Shown here: in pieces, positions 27,460 through 36,661 of the stretch | How positions within the stretch are numbered: the stretch's first letter is position 1 | How the letters are laid out: every line of letters starts with the position of its first letter | Program-made: the position numbers and the translations under genes | Assembly: GCA_963758365.1 (NCBI GenBank) | Contig: CAVWVB010000001.1 | Coordinates: 868,001 to 932,000 of the forward strand | DNA length: 64,000 nt | Origin: Dokdonella_A sp963758365 | GTDB taxonomy: Bacteria; Pseudomonadota; Gammaproteobacteria; Xanthomonadales; Rhodanobacteraceae | Direction of reading: 5' to 3' | Notes under the pieces: generated by a model | Seen by the model: the letters and a program-made list of their open reading frames with translations, nothing else | Database searches by the model: none | What the model was told of the DNA's origin: nothing

Positions 27460-27810
27460 ATGACTCCAGAGCAGTTCCGTCGCATCGCGTTGAGCCTGCC
27501 CGGCGCGCTGGAAAGTTCGCACATGGGGCATCCGGATTTCCGCGTCGGCAAGCGGATCTTCGCGACCCTCGGCTATCCCGATGCGGGTTCGGGCATGGTC
27601 AAGCTGAGCCCGCAGGAGCAGGAGCTGTTCATGCGCGTCGCGCCGGACGAGTTCGCGCCCGCGAAGGGCGCCTGGGGGCGGCAAGGCAGCACGACGGTGC
27701 GCCTGCGCGGTGTCAAGGCCACGCTCATGCGCGATGCGCTGACCGCGGCGTGGCGCAACGTCGCTCCGGCGCTCCGGGCCGGCGACGGCGACGGCGACGC
27801 CGGCAAGTAA
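27460..27810 (+). CDS. MmcQ/YjbR family protein 2
   Basis: A 116-residue second member of the YjbR fold, starting MTPEQFRRIALSLPGALESSHMGHPDFRVGKRIFATL and ending WRNVAPAL plus a short Asp/Gly tail. It differs strongly from its neighbour, so the pair is an old duplication or two subfamilies brought together rather than a recent copy. GGAGG lies at a good distance before the ATG. Function unknown; cotranscription with the first copy is likely. Confidence 0.85.
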   Translation: MTPEQFRRIALSLPGALESSHMGHPDFRVGKRIFATLGYPDAGSGMVKLSPQEQELFMRVAPDEFAPAKGAWGRQGSTTVRLRGVKATLMRDALTAAWRNVAPALRAGDGDGDAGK

Positions 27811-27843
27811 GATCGCGCATCGACGCAGTCGACGGAACGCCGC

Positions 27844-28752
27844 ATGACCGCCAAAGCCGATTCCCTGAGAACCATCCTCTTCGCGCTCGGCGCCAACTTC
27901 GCGATCTTCGTCGCCAAGGCCGTCGCGGCCGCGATCACCGGCTCCGGCGCGATGACCGCCGAAGCCGTGCACTCGCTGGCCGACTGCGGCAACCAGGGCC
28001 TGCTTCTGCTCGGCCTCAGGAGCGCGAAGGCGCCCGCGACGGCGGACCATCCGCTCGGCCAGGGCAAGGCGATCTACTTCTGGTCGTTCCTGGTCGCGCT
28101 GCTGCTGTTCTCGGTCGGTGGCACGTTCTCGATCTACGAGAGCATCCACAAGCTGTCCGACCCGGAGCCGTTGAGGCGGCCGTGGCTCGCGATCGGCGTG
28201 CTCGTTTTCGCGATCCTCGCCGAGGGCGTCTCGATGTGGAGTTGCCTGACCGAGGTCAACAAGGCGCGCGGCGGGCGCAGCCTGTGGCGCTGGTTCCGCG
28301 ACAGCCGCCAGAGCGAGCTGATCGTGATCTTCGGCGAGGACCTCGCCGCGCTGCTCGGACTCGTGTTCGCGCTGATCGCGGTATTGCTCACCCTCGCGAC
28401 CGGAAATCCGGTGTACGACGCGCTGGGTTCGCTCGCAATCGGCATCCTGCTGATCGTGATCGCGGTGTTCATCGCGGTCGAAGTCAAGGCGCTGCTGATC
28501 GGACAGGGCGTCGACCCGCGGCGTCGCGCCGAGATGCTGCAGTTCCTCGAGGCGCGACCCGAGGTCGCGCGCGTGTTCAACCTGCTGACGCTGCAGCTAG
28601 GCCCCGACGTGATGGTCGCAATCAAGGCCGAGATGAGCGGCGAGCCCGCCGGTTCGACCCTCGTCGACGCGATCAACGCGGTCGAGCGCGACCTGAAGCG
28701 CGCATTCCCGGAGATCCGCTTCTCGTTCTTCGAACCCGACGTGACCGACTGA
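27844..28752 (+). CDS. Cation diffusion facilitator family transporter
   Basis: A 302-residue inner-membrane protein of the CDF family with six hydrophobic segments and a cytoplasmic C-terminal domain of about 90 residues. Helix 2 carries AEAVHSLADCGNQ (His-x3-Asp pattern). In helix 5, where many CDFs have a second His-x3-Asp, this protein has VIFGEDLAALLG, which is the pattern of the ZNT9/SLC30A9-like branch. It probably exports zinc, manganese or iron using the proton gradient; the ion cannot be fixed from sequence. It follows the YjbR genes after 33 bases. Confidence 0.92.
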   Translation: MTAKADSLRTILFALGANFAIFVAKAVAAAITGSGAMTAEAVHSLADCGNQGLLLLGLRSAKAPATADHPLGQGKAIYFWSFLVALLLFSVGGTFSIYESIHKLSDPEPLRRPWLAIGVLVFAILAEGVSMWSCLTEVNKARGGRSLWRWFRDSRQSELIVIFGEDLAALLGLVFALIAVLLTLATGNPVYDALGSLAIGILLIVIAVFIAVEVKALLIGQGVDPRRRAEMLQFLEARPEVARVFNLLTLQLGPDVMVAIKAEMSGEPAGSTLVDAINAVERDLKRAFPEIRFSFFEPDVTD

Positions 28753-28861
28753 GCGTCGCTATGCTCCGCGTGCGCGCCCCCGTTGGCCGGCCAAGACGTG
28801 GAGATCTACGCCAGCTCGCGAGTAATACCTGCCCCCTGCGACATGCACGGGCCGGGCGCGA

Positions 28862-29110
28862 TCAGCGAATGCTCCTGTCCCAGCGCCAGCGCGGTCGCTC
28901 GCCCTTGAACCAGCACACCGTGCACAGAAGGACGCACAGCCCGGCCGCGCAAGCAACAAAGGACAGTGCCCCGTAGCGCGGCAGCAGAACAACGCCGCCC
29001 ACCGAGAGCAGCACGAAGAATACGGCCAGCACCAACCAGCCCTGCCAGGCGGTCGGAAGGCCCCAACCCCACCCGTGGCGCTTTGCCGGAAACCAGAACT
29101 TCGTTGCCAT
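28862..29110 (-). CDS. Small two-helix membrane protein
   Basis: An 82-residue protein starting MATKFWFPAKRHGWGWGLP, followed by two hydrophobic helices (about residues 22-40 and 47-66) and a basic tail (FKGERPRWRWDRS). I recall similar small proteins with the KFWFPAKxxGWGWG opening in many proteobacteria, without known function. GGAG sits seven bases before the ATG on the minus strand. It lies convergent to the CDF gene. Confidence 0.75.
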   Translation of the reverse strand: MATKFWFPAKRHGWGWGLPTAWQGWLVLAVFFVLLSVGGVVLLPRYGALSFVACAAGLCVLLCTVCWFKGERPRWRWDRSIR

Positions 29111-29329
29111 GACACTTCTCCGCGTTTCCAGACCCTGGCAGCGAGCGGCACGCGACGTGCGCGTCCGCATGATCGATCGGATTCCGCGCGTGTCGCCGTC
29201 GACTTCGACGAGCCGGGCCGGGCCGGGCACGTTCAGGACACGGGATCACGAGCAGGTCGTCACGTGTGGCCGCACTCTCGGGTTCGTCGAATCACTCGGT
29301 CGTTTGCAGACAAGCCCATGCGCGAAATG

Positions 29330-29719
29330 TCAGACCGCGGCAAGCGCACTGATCATGACGTAATACCCGTCCGGATCGCGGAGCGCAAATTCCCGGGTAC
29401 CCGTATTGGGGCTCACGTGAGGCTCCTCCTCGAATTTGTCGGCGAGCGTGCGAGCGCGAAGCAGGGACTCGTCAAAATCATCCACGCGGAAGAACAGGAG
29501 CAGTCCATTGCCAGGTTCGGCGTTATCGGGACTGGTCAGGGTCGGATGTTCGTGGGCTCCCCACTCGTGAACACAAAGCAGGACCGTTCCGTCCTTGTCG
29601 AGAATCTGCCCGAAGTAATCATGCGCGGGAGCCGTTTCCGCTTGCCCGAACAGCGACTGATACCATCTGCAGCTGCGGGCGACATCAGCGACACCGAGGA
29701 TTGTCCAGATGCGCTTCAC
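29330..29719 (-). CDS. Glyoxalase/bleomycin-resistance (VOC) superfamily protein
   Basis: A 129-residue vicinal-oxygen-chelate protein. The GTG start at 29719 is chosen because AGGAG lies nine bases upstream and the family sequence begins at KRIWTILGVADVARSCRWYQSLFG. Other marks are LLLFFRVDDFDESL and the C-terminal FALRDPDGYYVMIS. Likely metal ligands include the glutamate in TREFALRDPDG. Substrate unknown; it could be a dioxygenase, lyase or binding protein. Confidence 0.85.
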   Translation of the reverse strand: MKRIWTILGVADVARSCRWYQSLFGQAETAPAHDYFGQILDKDGTVLLCVHEWGAHEHPTLTSPDNAEPGNGLLLFFRVDDFDESLLRARTLADKFEEEPHVSPNTGTREFALRDPDGYYVMISALAAV

Positions 29720-30012
29720 TTGATTCTCCTGCGACCTGAGGGCTTGCGCGAACGCGGCAGAGTCCGGCCGCGGGCAAGGCACTTCATGACATTTCCCAAC
29801 CGCAAACAGTCCGGAATTCGGGGGGTGTTGCGGCGGATAGTCATCTCCCGGGCGCGGCGCGTCAACCCGATTTCCCAACGAGGATCACCTTGCACTGCTT
29901 CGCATGCGGTCCGCCGGGTGAACGCGAGTGTGTTTCGCGTCCAGCGACCCGGCTTCCCTTGCGGGGCGCCTCGCGATCCGCTTGAATCGGCGGCAACGCA
30001 GGAGGGCGACGC

Positions 30013-31974
30013 ATGCGCACGACGGGTCTGTTGTTTCTGCTGGTCCTGCTGCACCCGGCCGCGGCCGCGCCGTTCGAATGGACCGCCTACGGCGGCGACG
30101 GGCGCGGGCAGCGGCATGCGCCGCTCGCGCAGATCACGCCGGAGAATGTCGGTCGGCTCGAACTCGCGTGGAGCTTTCGCACCGGTGAACTTGGCGCAGG
30201 GTTCGCCCGCGCTCACGACGCCCTCACGTTCGAGGCAACGCCGCTGCTGATCGGCGACACGCTGTATTTCGACACCGCGACCGGCATCGTGTTCGCGCTC
30301 GATGCGGCGACCGGCAGACAGCGCTGGCGCTTCGATGCGCAGGTCGACAAGGGGCGCGACTATTCGGAGATGGCATCGCGCGGGGTCAGCTACTGGCGCG
30401 ACGCGGGCGATCCGGTCGCTGCAGCCTGCGCGCAGCGCATCCTGTTCGCGACGATCGACGCGCGGCTGCTCGCGATCGATGCGCGGACCGGCAGGCGCTG
30501 CATGGATTTCGGTACGCGCGGCGAGGTCGATCTCGGCAAGGACGTTCGACTGATCCAGCGCCGCCTTGGCCAGTTCGAGGCGACTTCGCCACCCGCGATT
30601 GCGGGCGACGTCGCGGTGATCGGCTCGTCGATCGGCGACAACGGCGGCAGCGACCTCGAACTCGGCGTGGTACGCGGCTACGACGTGCGCAGCGGGCGTT
30701 TGCTCTGGCACTGGGATCCGATTCCGCGCACCGCGAAGATTCCGGTCGATGCCGCGAATCCCGAGTTCGGCGAAATCGACGCGCAGCAGGCACGCTGGAC
30801 CGGCGCCGCGAATGCGTGGGCGCCGCTCAGCGTCGATTCCGAACGCGGACTCGTGTTCATTCCGACCGGTTCGGCGAGTCCGGATTTCTTCGGCGGCGAG
30901 CGCCCCGGCGACAACCGCTGGGCGAATTCCGTGGTCGCGTTGCGCGCGGCGGATGGCCGGTTCGTCTGGGGCCGTCAGCTCGTGCACCACGATCTCTGGG
31001 ACTACGACACCGCTTCGCAGCCGATGCTGGTCGATCTCGTTCGCGAGGGCGCGACGGTGCCCGCGCTCGTGCAGCTGACCAAGACCGGCCAGGTGTTCGT
31101 GCTGAACCGCGAGACCGGCGAGCCGGTGTTTCCGATCGAGGAACGCGCGGTGCCGCAGGATACGGTCGCAGGCGAGACGCCGTCGCCGACCCAGCCGTTC
31201 TCGTCGCTGCCGCCACTGGTGTCGCATGCACCGGTGACGCCCGACGATGCGCACGGCATGACTTTCTGGGATCGCGGTGCATGCCGCGACCAGATCGCCG
31301 CGCTGCACAGCGAAGGCATCTTCACGCCGCCGAGCCTCAAGGGCTCGATCGAGCGCCCCGGCTACGCAGGCGGCGCGAACTGGGGCGGCGGCGCCTGGGA
31401 CCCGCAGCGGCATCTGCTGATCGCGAACGTGATGGATCTGCCGATGGTCGTTGCGCTGATTCCGCGCGACCAGCTCGACGCCGCGTACGATTCCGGCGTC
31501 TACAAGGGCTGGGAATTCGCGTGGCAGCGCGGCACGCCGTACGGGATGCGTCGCACGATCCTGAAATCGCCGCTCGGCGCGCCGTGTACCGCGCCGCCAT
31601 GGGGCATGCTCGTCGCTGTCGATCTCATGCGCGGCGCGATCGCGTGGTCGAAGCCGCTCGGCACGAGTCGCGACAAGGCGCCGTGGCCGTTCTGGTACAC
31701 CCGGGGCGCGCCGAACATCGGCGGTCCGCTGAGTACCGGCGGCGGACTCGTGTTCATCGGCGCGACCACCGACAACTATCTGCGCGCGTTCGACACCGCG
31801 AGCGGCGCGGAACTATGGACGCAGCGGTTGCCGGCCGGCGCGCAGGCGACGCCGATGAGCTACATGGCCGGCGGCCGTCAATTCATCGTGATCGCGGCGG
31901 GTGGCCACGCAAAGCTCGACACGACGCGCGGCGACTACCTGCTCGCGTACGCGTTGCCGGCGCCGCAGGGATAG
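30013..31974 (+). CDS. Exported PQQ-dependent dehydrogenase (glucose/quinate-type propeller)
   Basis: A 653-residue quinoprotein. A signal peptide (residues 1-18, ending HPAAA) replaces the five-helix membrane anchor of classical mGDH, so the enzyme is periplasmic. The eight-bladed propeller shows EWTAYGGDGRGQRHAPL, LIGDTLYFDTATGIVFALDAATG, the family-typical HHDLWDYDTASQP and LTKTGQVFVLNRETGEPVFPIEERAVP. It would oxidise a sugar or polyol and pass electrons to quinone through another carrier. No PQQ biosynthesis genes are in the window. The substrate is not determined. Confidence 0.92.
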   Translation: MRTTGLLFLLVLLHPAAAAPFEWTAYGGDGRGQRHAPLAQITPENVGRLELAWSFRTGELGAGFARAHDALTFEATPLLIGDTLYFDTATGIVFALDAATGRQRWRFDAQVDKGRDYSEMASRGVSYWRDAGDPVAAACAQRILFATIDARLLAIDARTGRRCMDFGTRGEVDLGKDVRLIQRRLGQFEATSPPAIAGDVAVIGSSIGDNGGSDLELGVVRGYDVRSGRLLWHWDPIPRTAKIPVDAANPEFGEIDAQQARWTGAANAWAPLSVDSERGLVFIPTGSASPDFFGGERPGDNRWANSVVALRAADGRFVWGRQLVHHDLWDYDTASQPMLVDLVREGATVPALVQLTKTGQVFVLNRETGEPVFPIEERAVPQDTVAGETPSPTQPFSSLPPLVSHAPVTPDDAHGMTFWDRGACRDQIAALHSEGIFTPPSLKGSIERPGYAGGANWGGGAWDPQRHLLIANVMDLPMVVALIPRDQLDAAYDSGVYKGWEFAWQRGTPYGMRRTILKSPLGAPCTAPPWGMLVAVDLMRGAIAWSKPLGTSRDKAPWPFWYTRGAPNIGGPLSTGGGLVFIGATTDNYLRAFDTASGAELWTQRLPAGAQATPMSYMAGGRQFIVIAAGGHAKLDTTRGDYLLAYALPAPQG

Positions 31975-32054
31975 CGCGCACGGAAACCACGCAGCGATTT
32001 CGGCTCACCGACCCGCTCCGCGGCGCTGCCGCACACTGCGGCAACGACGCGCAT

Positions 32055-32174
32055 GCCGTAGGTCAGGTCGGCGGTGCCGACCTGACGCCCGGGTCCGTCG
32101 ACAGCGTGCGTCAGGCCGGGGGCGGGCTGGCCCACGGCGGCGCATCCATGGACCGGGACGGCCTGACCTACGGC
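32055..32174 (+). repeat. Palindromic repeat, copy B (full 120-bp element)
   Basis: The element has perfect 13-bp terminal inverted repeats: GCCGTAGGTCAGG at 32055-32067 and CCTGACCTACGGC at 32162-32174. Inside, GTCAGGTCGGC (32062-32072) pairs with GCCGACCTGAC (32076-32086), and GTCAGGCC (32109-32116) with GGCCTGAC (32160-32167), so it can fold as two hairpins. It occupies most of the gap between the PQQ dehydrogenase and the M28 peptidase. It resembles a doublet of REP units. Confidence 0.88.
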
Positions 32175-32243
32175 ACGGTGCCGCGGCTGCACTCGAGCGG
32201 TATGCTCGGATGTTGATCTTTCATTTATCCCGAGGGGAGTCCG

Positions 32244-34544
32244 ATGCGCCGTATCAAGATCTCCGTGCCGTCTGTCTGCGTGCCGATGCTGCTGGTTTTC
32301 GGCGGCGGCGCGATCGCGGCGGGTGGCGGCAACCCGCCGTTGCAGGGCTTCGACGGTGACGGCACGGCGAAGCAGCGCGCGCTCGAGCAGCGTTTCGACG
32401 CCGAACTCAAGGCCGACGACCAGCGTGAATGGATGCGCCTCATGGCGGCCGAGCCGAATCAGGTCGGCGCGCCGCACGACCGGGCGAATGCCGAATTCAT
32501 GCTTGGCAAGTTCAAGGAGTGGGGCTGGGACGCGCGCATCGAGACGTTCGACGTGCTCTATCCGACTCCGAAGTCGCATGCGCTCGAACTCGTCGCGCCG
32601 ACGCAGTTCAGCGCGAAACTCGAGGAACCACCGATCGCGGGCGATTCGACTTCGACCAGGACCGCGGGCGGGCTGCCGCCGTACAACGTCTATGGCGCCG
32701 ATGGCGACGTGACCGCGGAACTCGTGTACGTCAATTACGGGATGCCCGACGACTACAAGGAGCTCGCGCGCCATGGCGTCGACGTCAAGGGCAGGATCGT
32801 GATCACGCGCTACGGTCATGGCTGGCGCGGCCTCAAGCCCAAGCTCGCGTACGAGCATGGTGCGGTCGGCTGCCTGATCTATTCCGATCCGCACGAGGAC
32901 GGCTACTTCACGGGGGACGCATATCCGAAGGGCGGCACGCGCCCGGCCGACGGCGTGCAGCGCGGTTCGGTCGCGGACATGACCCTGTATCCGGGAGATC
33001 CGTTGACACCCGGCGTCGGTGCGACCGCGAGCGCGAAGCGCCTCGCCCTCGCCGACGCGAAGACGGTGCTCAAGATTCCGGTGATGCCGATCTCCTACGC
33101 CGATGCGCAGCCGCTGCTTGCGGCACTCGATGGCGAGGTTGCGCCCGCGAATTGGCGCGGCGCGCTGCCGATCACCTACCACATCGGTCCCGGCCCCGCG
33201 AAGGTGCATCTGAAGATCGAATCCGACTGGACGCGCAAGCCGGTCTATGACGTGATCGCGACGATGCGCGGTGCGCGGTCGCCCGACGAATGGATCGTGC
33301 GCGGAAACCATCACGACGGCTGGGTGTTCGGCGCCTGGGACCCGCTGTCGGGCAACGTCGCGATGCTGGCAGAGGCGAAGGCGATCGGTGCGCTGGTGCG
33401 GCAGGGCTGGAAGCCCGCGCGTACCCTGGTCTATGCGAGCTGGGACGGCGAGGAGCCGGGCCTGCTCGGTTCCAGCGAATGGGCCGAGGCGCATGCGGAC
33501 GAGCTCAAGCGCAAGGCCGTGCTGTACCTCAACTCGGACACCAACAGCCGCGGATTCCTCGGCGCCGAGGGCAGCCATTCGCTGCAGCACCTGGTCAACC
33601 AGGCCGCCGCGGACGTGCGTGATCCGGAAACCGGGGTCAGCGTGCAGAAGCGATTGCGTGCGCTGCTCGAGGTCGACGGGTTCGCTCCGGGCGCCAACGA
33701 CGAAGCGCGCGAACTCGCGAAGACCGCAGCCGCGGGCGGCGATCTGCCGATCGGCGGCCTCGGCTCGGGATCGGACTACAGCGCGTTCCTGCAGCACCTC
33801 GGCATCGCGTCGATCAACATCGGGTTCGGCGGCGAGGACCAGCAGGGTGGTGTCTACCACTCGAACTACGATTCGTTCGATCACTACGAACGTTTCGGCG
33901 ATCCCGGCTTCGCCTACGGCGTCGCGCTCGCGCAGACCGCGGGACGCATCGTGCTGCGAGCGGCCGAGGCGGAGATCGTGCCGATGCGATTCGACGACTT
34001 CGCCGATACGGTCGGCCGCTACACCGACGAGGTGCACAAACTGGCCGACACCGAGCGCGAACGCAGCGAGGAACTGGATCGTCTGCTCGACGGCGACGCG
34101 TTCAGGCTGGCCGCCGATCCGACCCTGAAGTCGGTGGCGCCGCCGCGCGAGTCTGCGGTGCCGTATCTCGATTTCGCGCCGCTCGACAATGCGCTGGTGC
34201 GCCTGAAACGCAGCGCGAAGGCCTACGACCATGCATTCGCGAACGCGTCCGCGGCCGGACTCGCGCTGTCGCCGGCGCAGCGCAACCAGGTCAACGCGGC
34301 GCTGCAGGGCATGGAACAGACCCTGCTCGACCGCAAGGGGCTGCCCGGCCGGCCCTGGTTCCAGCACTTCATCTACGCGCCCGGAATGACCACCGGCTAT
34401 GGCGTCAAGACCCTGCCTGCGGTGCGCGAGGCGATCGAGGAGCGGCGCTGGGATGAGGCCGGTCGCGGCGTCGTGCGCACTGCCGCGGTGCTCGACGCGT
34501 ACAGCGCGCGCATCGACCGGGCGACCGCCGCATTGGCGAAGTAA
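32244..34544 (+). CDS. Exported M28B zinc peptidase (glutamate carboxypeptidase II-like)
   Basis: A 766-residue protein with a signal peptide (about residues 1-26). The layout is that of GCPII/transferrin-receptor proteins: a protease-associated insert (VKGRIVITRYG; YEHGAVGCLIYSDP), the M28 catalytic core and a C-terminal dimerisation domain. Co-catalytic zinc ligands are visible: His357 in GNHHDGW, Asp in WDPLSGN, Glu403-Glu404 in WDGEEPGLLGS, Asp in NSDTN and His in YHSNYD. It probably trims C-terminal residues from peptides in the periplasm. GAGGGGAG precedes the ATG, and TATGCT at 32201-32206 may be the -10 box. Confidence 0.94.
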   Translation: MRRIKISVPSVCVPMLLVFGGGAIAAGGGNPPLQGFDGDGTAKQRALEQRFDAELKADDQREWMRLMAAEPNQVGAPHDRANAEFMLGKFKEWGWDARIETFDVLYPTPKSHALELVAPTQFSAKLEEPPIAGDSTSTRTAGGLPPYNVYGADGDVTAELVYVNYGMPDDYKELARHGVDVKGRIVITRYGHGWRGLKPKLAYEHGAVGCLIYSDPHEDGYFTGDAYPKGGTRPADGVQRGSVADMTLYPGDPLTPGVGATASAKRLALADAKTVLKIPVMPISYADAQPLLAALDGEVAPANWRGALPITYHIGPGPAKVHLKIESDWTRKPVYDVIATMRGARSPDEWIVRGNHHDGWVFGAWDPLSGNVAMLAEAKAIGALVRQGWKPARTLVYASWDGEEPGLLGSSEWAEAHADELKRKAVLYLNSDTNSRGFLGAEGSHSLQHLVNQAAADVRDPETGVSVQKRLRALLEVDGFAPGANDEARELAKTAAAGGDLPIGGLGSGSDYSAFLQHLGIASINIGFGGEDQQGGVYHSNYDSFDHYERFGDPGFAYGVALAQTAGRIVLRAAEAEIVPMRFDDFADTVGRYTDEVHKLADTERERSEELDRLLDGDAFRLAADPTLKSVAPPRESAVPYLDFAPLDNALVRLKRSAKAYDHAFANASAAGLALSPAQRNQVNAALQGMEQTLLDRKGLPGRPWFQHFIYAPGMTTGYGVKTLPAVREAIEERRWDEAGRGVVRTAAVLDAYSARIDRATAALAK

Positions 34545-34605
34545 CCGGCGGGTGCCTGGCAGGCGCGCGTCCGGGTTTCGGCGTCACAAGGCAGGCGGCG
34601 GCCTC

Positions 34606-34686
34606 GCGTAGGTCAGGTCGGCCATGCCGACCTGACGCCCGGTTTCGACGAGTGCGTGCGTCAGGCCGGGGGCGGCCTGACCTGCG
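34606..34686 (+). repeat. Palindromic repeat, copy C (81-bp element)
   Basis: Opens GCGTAGGTCAGGTCGGC and contains the same two hairpins as the copy at 32055: GTCAGGTCGGC with GCCGACCTGAC (34612-34636) and GTCAGGCC with GGCCTGAC (about 34659-34682), joined by a shared linker (CGCCCGG...GTGCGTCAGGCCGGGGGCGG). The inner spacer of the second hairpin is shorter than in the 120-bp copy. It lies in the gap between two convergent genes, the M28 peptidase and the DUF885 gene. Confidence 0.87.
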
Positions 34687-34725
34687 TGCTGCGCGATTGC
34701 GCTGCGCTCGGAGCTTGGTTCGCTC

Positions 34726-36525
34726 CTACAGCGTCGGCGAGTCGTCGCCGAGCATCGCGCGGCGCACGATCGGGATCGGCGCGAAACCCTCGCGCATGAA
34801 ATCGTCGTGGAAGGTCTTCAGCTTGAACGCGTTGCCCTGCTTCTTCTCGACGTCGGCACGCAGCTTGAGGATCTCGAGCTTGCCGAGCGTGTAGTAGAGG
34901 TAGGTCGGGTCCGACGTGCCGCGCTTGGTTTCCACGAGCCCGACCGCGCGTGACTGATAGCCTTCCTTGACGAAGAAGTCGACGGCCTGGTCGAACGTGA
35001 TCTGGCCGGTGTGCAGCTTGATGCCGACGTAAAATCGCGCGTTGCGCAGCAGCGCGTCCTGCAACTGGCCTAGCTTGAGGAGCTTCTGCTGACGCGGGTT
35101 GTCCGGATAGATCGATTGCGCGAGGCCTTCGTCCAGCATCATCTGCTCGACGTAGTGCGCCCAGCCTTCGACATTCGTGTTCGCGCCGAGCAGCTTGCGC
35201 ACGCGGTCGTGAATCTCGCGCATCCATAGAAACTGCACGTAATGGCCCGGATAGGCCTCGTGCACTGCGACCGTGCTGATCACCGGGTAGCTGAACTGGG
35301 CCATGAATTCGGCCGTACGCTGCCTGTTCCATGCGGGGTCGGGCAGGGTGACATTGAAATACGCTTCGTTCGCGACCTTCTCGTACGGTCCCGGCGTGTC
35401 CATCGACGCGAACGTGATCGCGCGCATGAACGGAGGCGTTTCCTCAAGGATCGGCCGCACCCTGGACGGGATCGTGATGATCTGTTTCGCGTCGATGAAC
35501 CGGATCAGGCCGTCGAAAGTCGCACGGAAACTGTCGAGCAGCTTCGACGGATCCGGATGATCCGCGGCCAGCTCGGCGAGCACCTGCGCGGTGGTCTTGT
35601 CCGGATCGATCTCCCGCGCGATGCGCGCGAATTCGGCCTGGTTCGCGCGCATGTTCTTCAGATCGACTTCGATCAGCCGATTCAGCGGCGTATCGACCAT
35701 TTCGTCGAACGCGAGCTTCCTGCGGTAGGTCGCTGCGCCGATCCGGAAGTCGCCGTTCGATTTCGGCAGCAGGTCGCTCTCGAGCCAGCGCTGATAGTCG
35801 CCGAGCTCCTTGATCACCGCGGCGTTCGCCGCCGCGAACCGCTTCTGCAGGTCGGCGTCCGTCACGTCCCTGAATGCGGCCGGTACATCTTTGCCGAAGA
35901 ACGCGATCAGGCCGGGCAGTTGCTGCAGCGCGATTTCCGTGAAGACCTTCGGCGGGTTTTTCAGGTTCCTGCGCGCAGCGGCGAGTGCCGCGGGCATCTG
36001 CAGCTCGCGTTCGACCAGCCGCTGCAGTCGCTCCGGCAGCGGCGCGAACTTGCGTTCCATCAGCACGAACGCGCTGCTCGTGATCGCGCTCGAATAGATG
36101 TCCGGATTCTTTTCCCAGGGCCGGATCGTCTGCAGGGTCAGCAGCGTGCTGCGGATGTAGTTGAGAACGAGCTCGCGATCGCCGCGGGTCGGCTGATCGA
36201 GCGGTTTCGCATCGACCGCATCGAACTTCTTCTCCCAGCGCTGCAGTTCGGTTATCTGGCCGTCGATGCCCGCGCGGCTGAAATCCTCGAGTTTGCCGTC
36301 GTGGACGTGCACGCCGACCGCAGTCGCGGTACTCGGGTTGGTCGGAAAGTAGTAGTCGTCGAAGAACGCGTCGGCAAGTTTCGCGAAAGTCGCATCGGCC
36401 GCCGTCGCGGCGATCGTGGTCGCGGGATCCACGGTCTGTACCGGATCGCCCGCATGGGCCGCCTGCGCGGCAAGCGCAATCAGGGTGCACAGCGCGGCGC
36501 GTGGGAGCAGGGTGTGAGCCCGCAT
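34726..36525 (-). CDS. Exported DUF885 family hydrolase
   Basis: A 599-residue protein with a signal peptide (residues 1-25, ending QAAHA) and the DUF885 body. The likely catalytic metal motif is TVAVHEAYPGHYVQFLW, an HExxxGH pattern, with NVEGWAHYVEQMMLDEG following as in other members; ETKRGTSDPTYLYYTLGK near the C-terminus is also typical. Members are predicted metallo-carboxypeptidase-like enzymes of the cell envelope, poorly characterised. GAGGAGAT lies before ATG 36525. It ends facing the M28B peptidase. Confidence 0.87.
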   Translation of the reverse strand: MRAHTLLPRAALCTLIALAAQAAHAGDPVQTVDPATTIAATAADATFAKLADAFFDDYYFPTNPSTATAVGVHVHDGKLEDFSRAGIDGQITELQRWEKKFDAVDAKPLDQPTRGDRELVLNYIRSTLLTLQTIRPWEKNPDIYSSAITSSAFVLMERKFAPLPERLQRLVERELQMPAALAAARRNLKNPPKVFTEIALQQLPGLIAFFGKDVPAAFRDVTDADLQKRFAAANAAVIKELGDYQRWLESDLLPKSNGDFRIGAATYRRKLAFDEMVDTPLNRLIEVDLKNMRANQAEFARIAREIDPDKTTAQVLAELAADHPDPSKLLDSFRATFDGLIRFIDAKQIITIPSRVRPILEETPPFMRAITFASMDTPGPYEKVANEAYFNVTLPDPAWNRQRTAEFMAQFSYPVISTVAVHEAYPGHYVQFLWMREIHDRVRKLLGANTNVEGWAHYVEQMMLDEGLAQSIYPDNPRQQKLLKLGQLQDALLRNARFYVGIKLHTGQITFDQAVDFFVKEGYQSRAVGLVETKRGTSDPTYLYYTLGKLEILKLRADVEKKQGNAFKLKTFHDDFMREGFAPIPIVRRAMLGDDSPTL

Positions 36526-36661
36526 GTCGATCTCCTCGGATTGTCGAATGAGCGGCCGCGGACGATCGCACATGATCGCCGCGTTTGCGAGGCAGGCCGG
36601 ATCGATCGGGGCACTCCGGCCGCTCAGGTCGGTGACGCGGACCCGGCGCGGTTGCGTTCGA

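Noticed and set aside
27808..27813. TAAGAT as a promoter for the CDF gene.
   Set aside because: It overlaps the stop codon of the preceding gene and lacks a -35 box; chance cannot be excluded.
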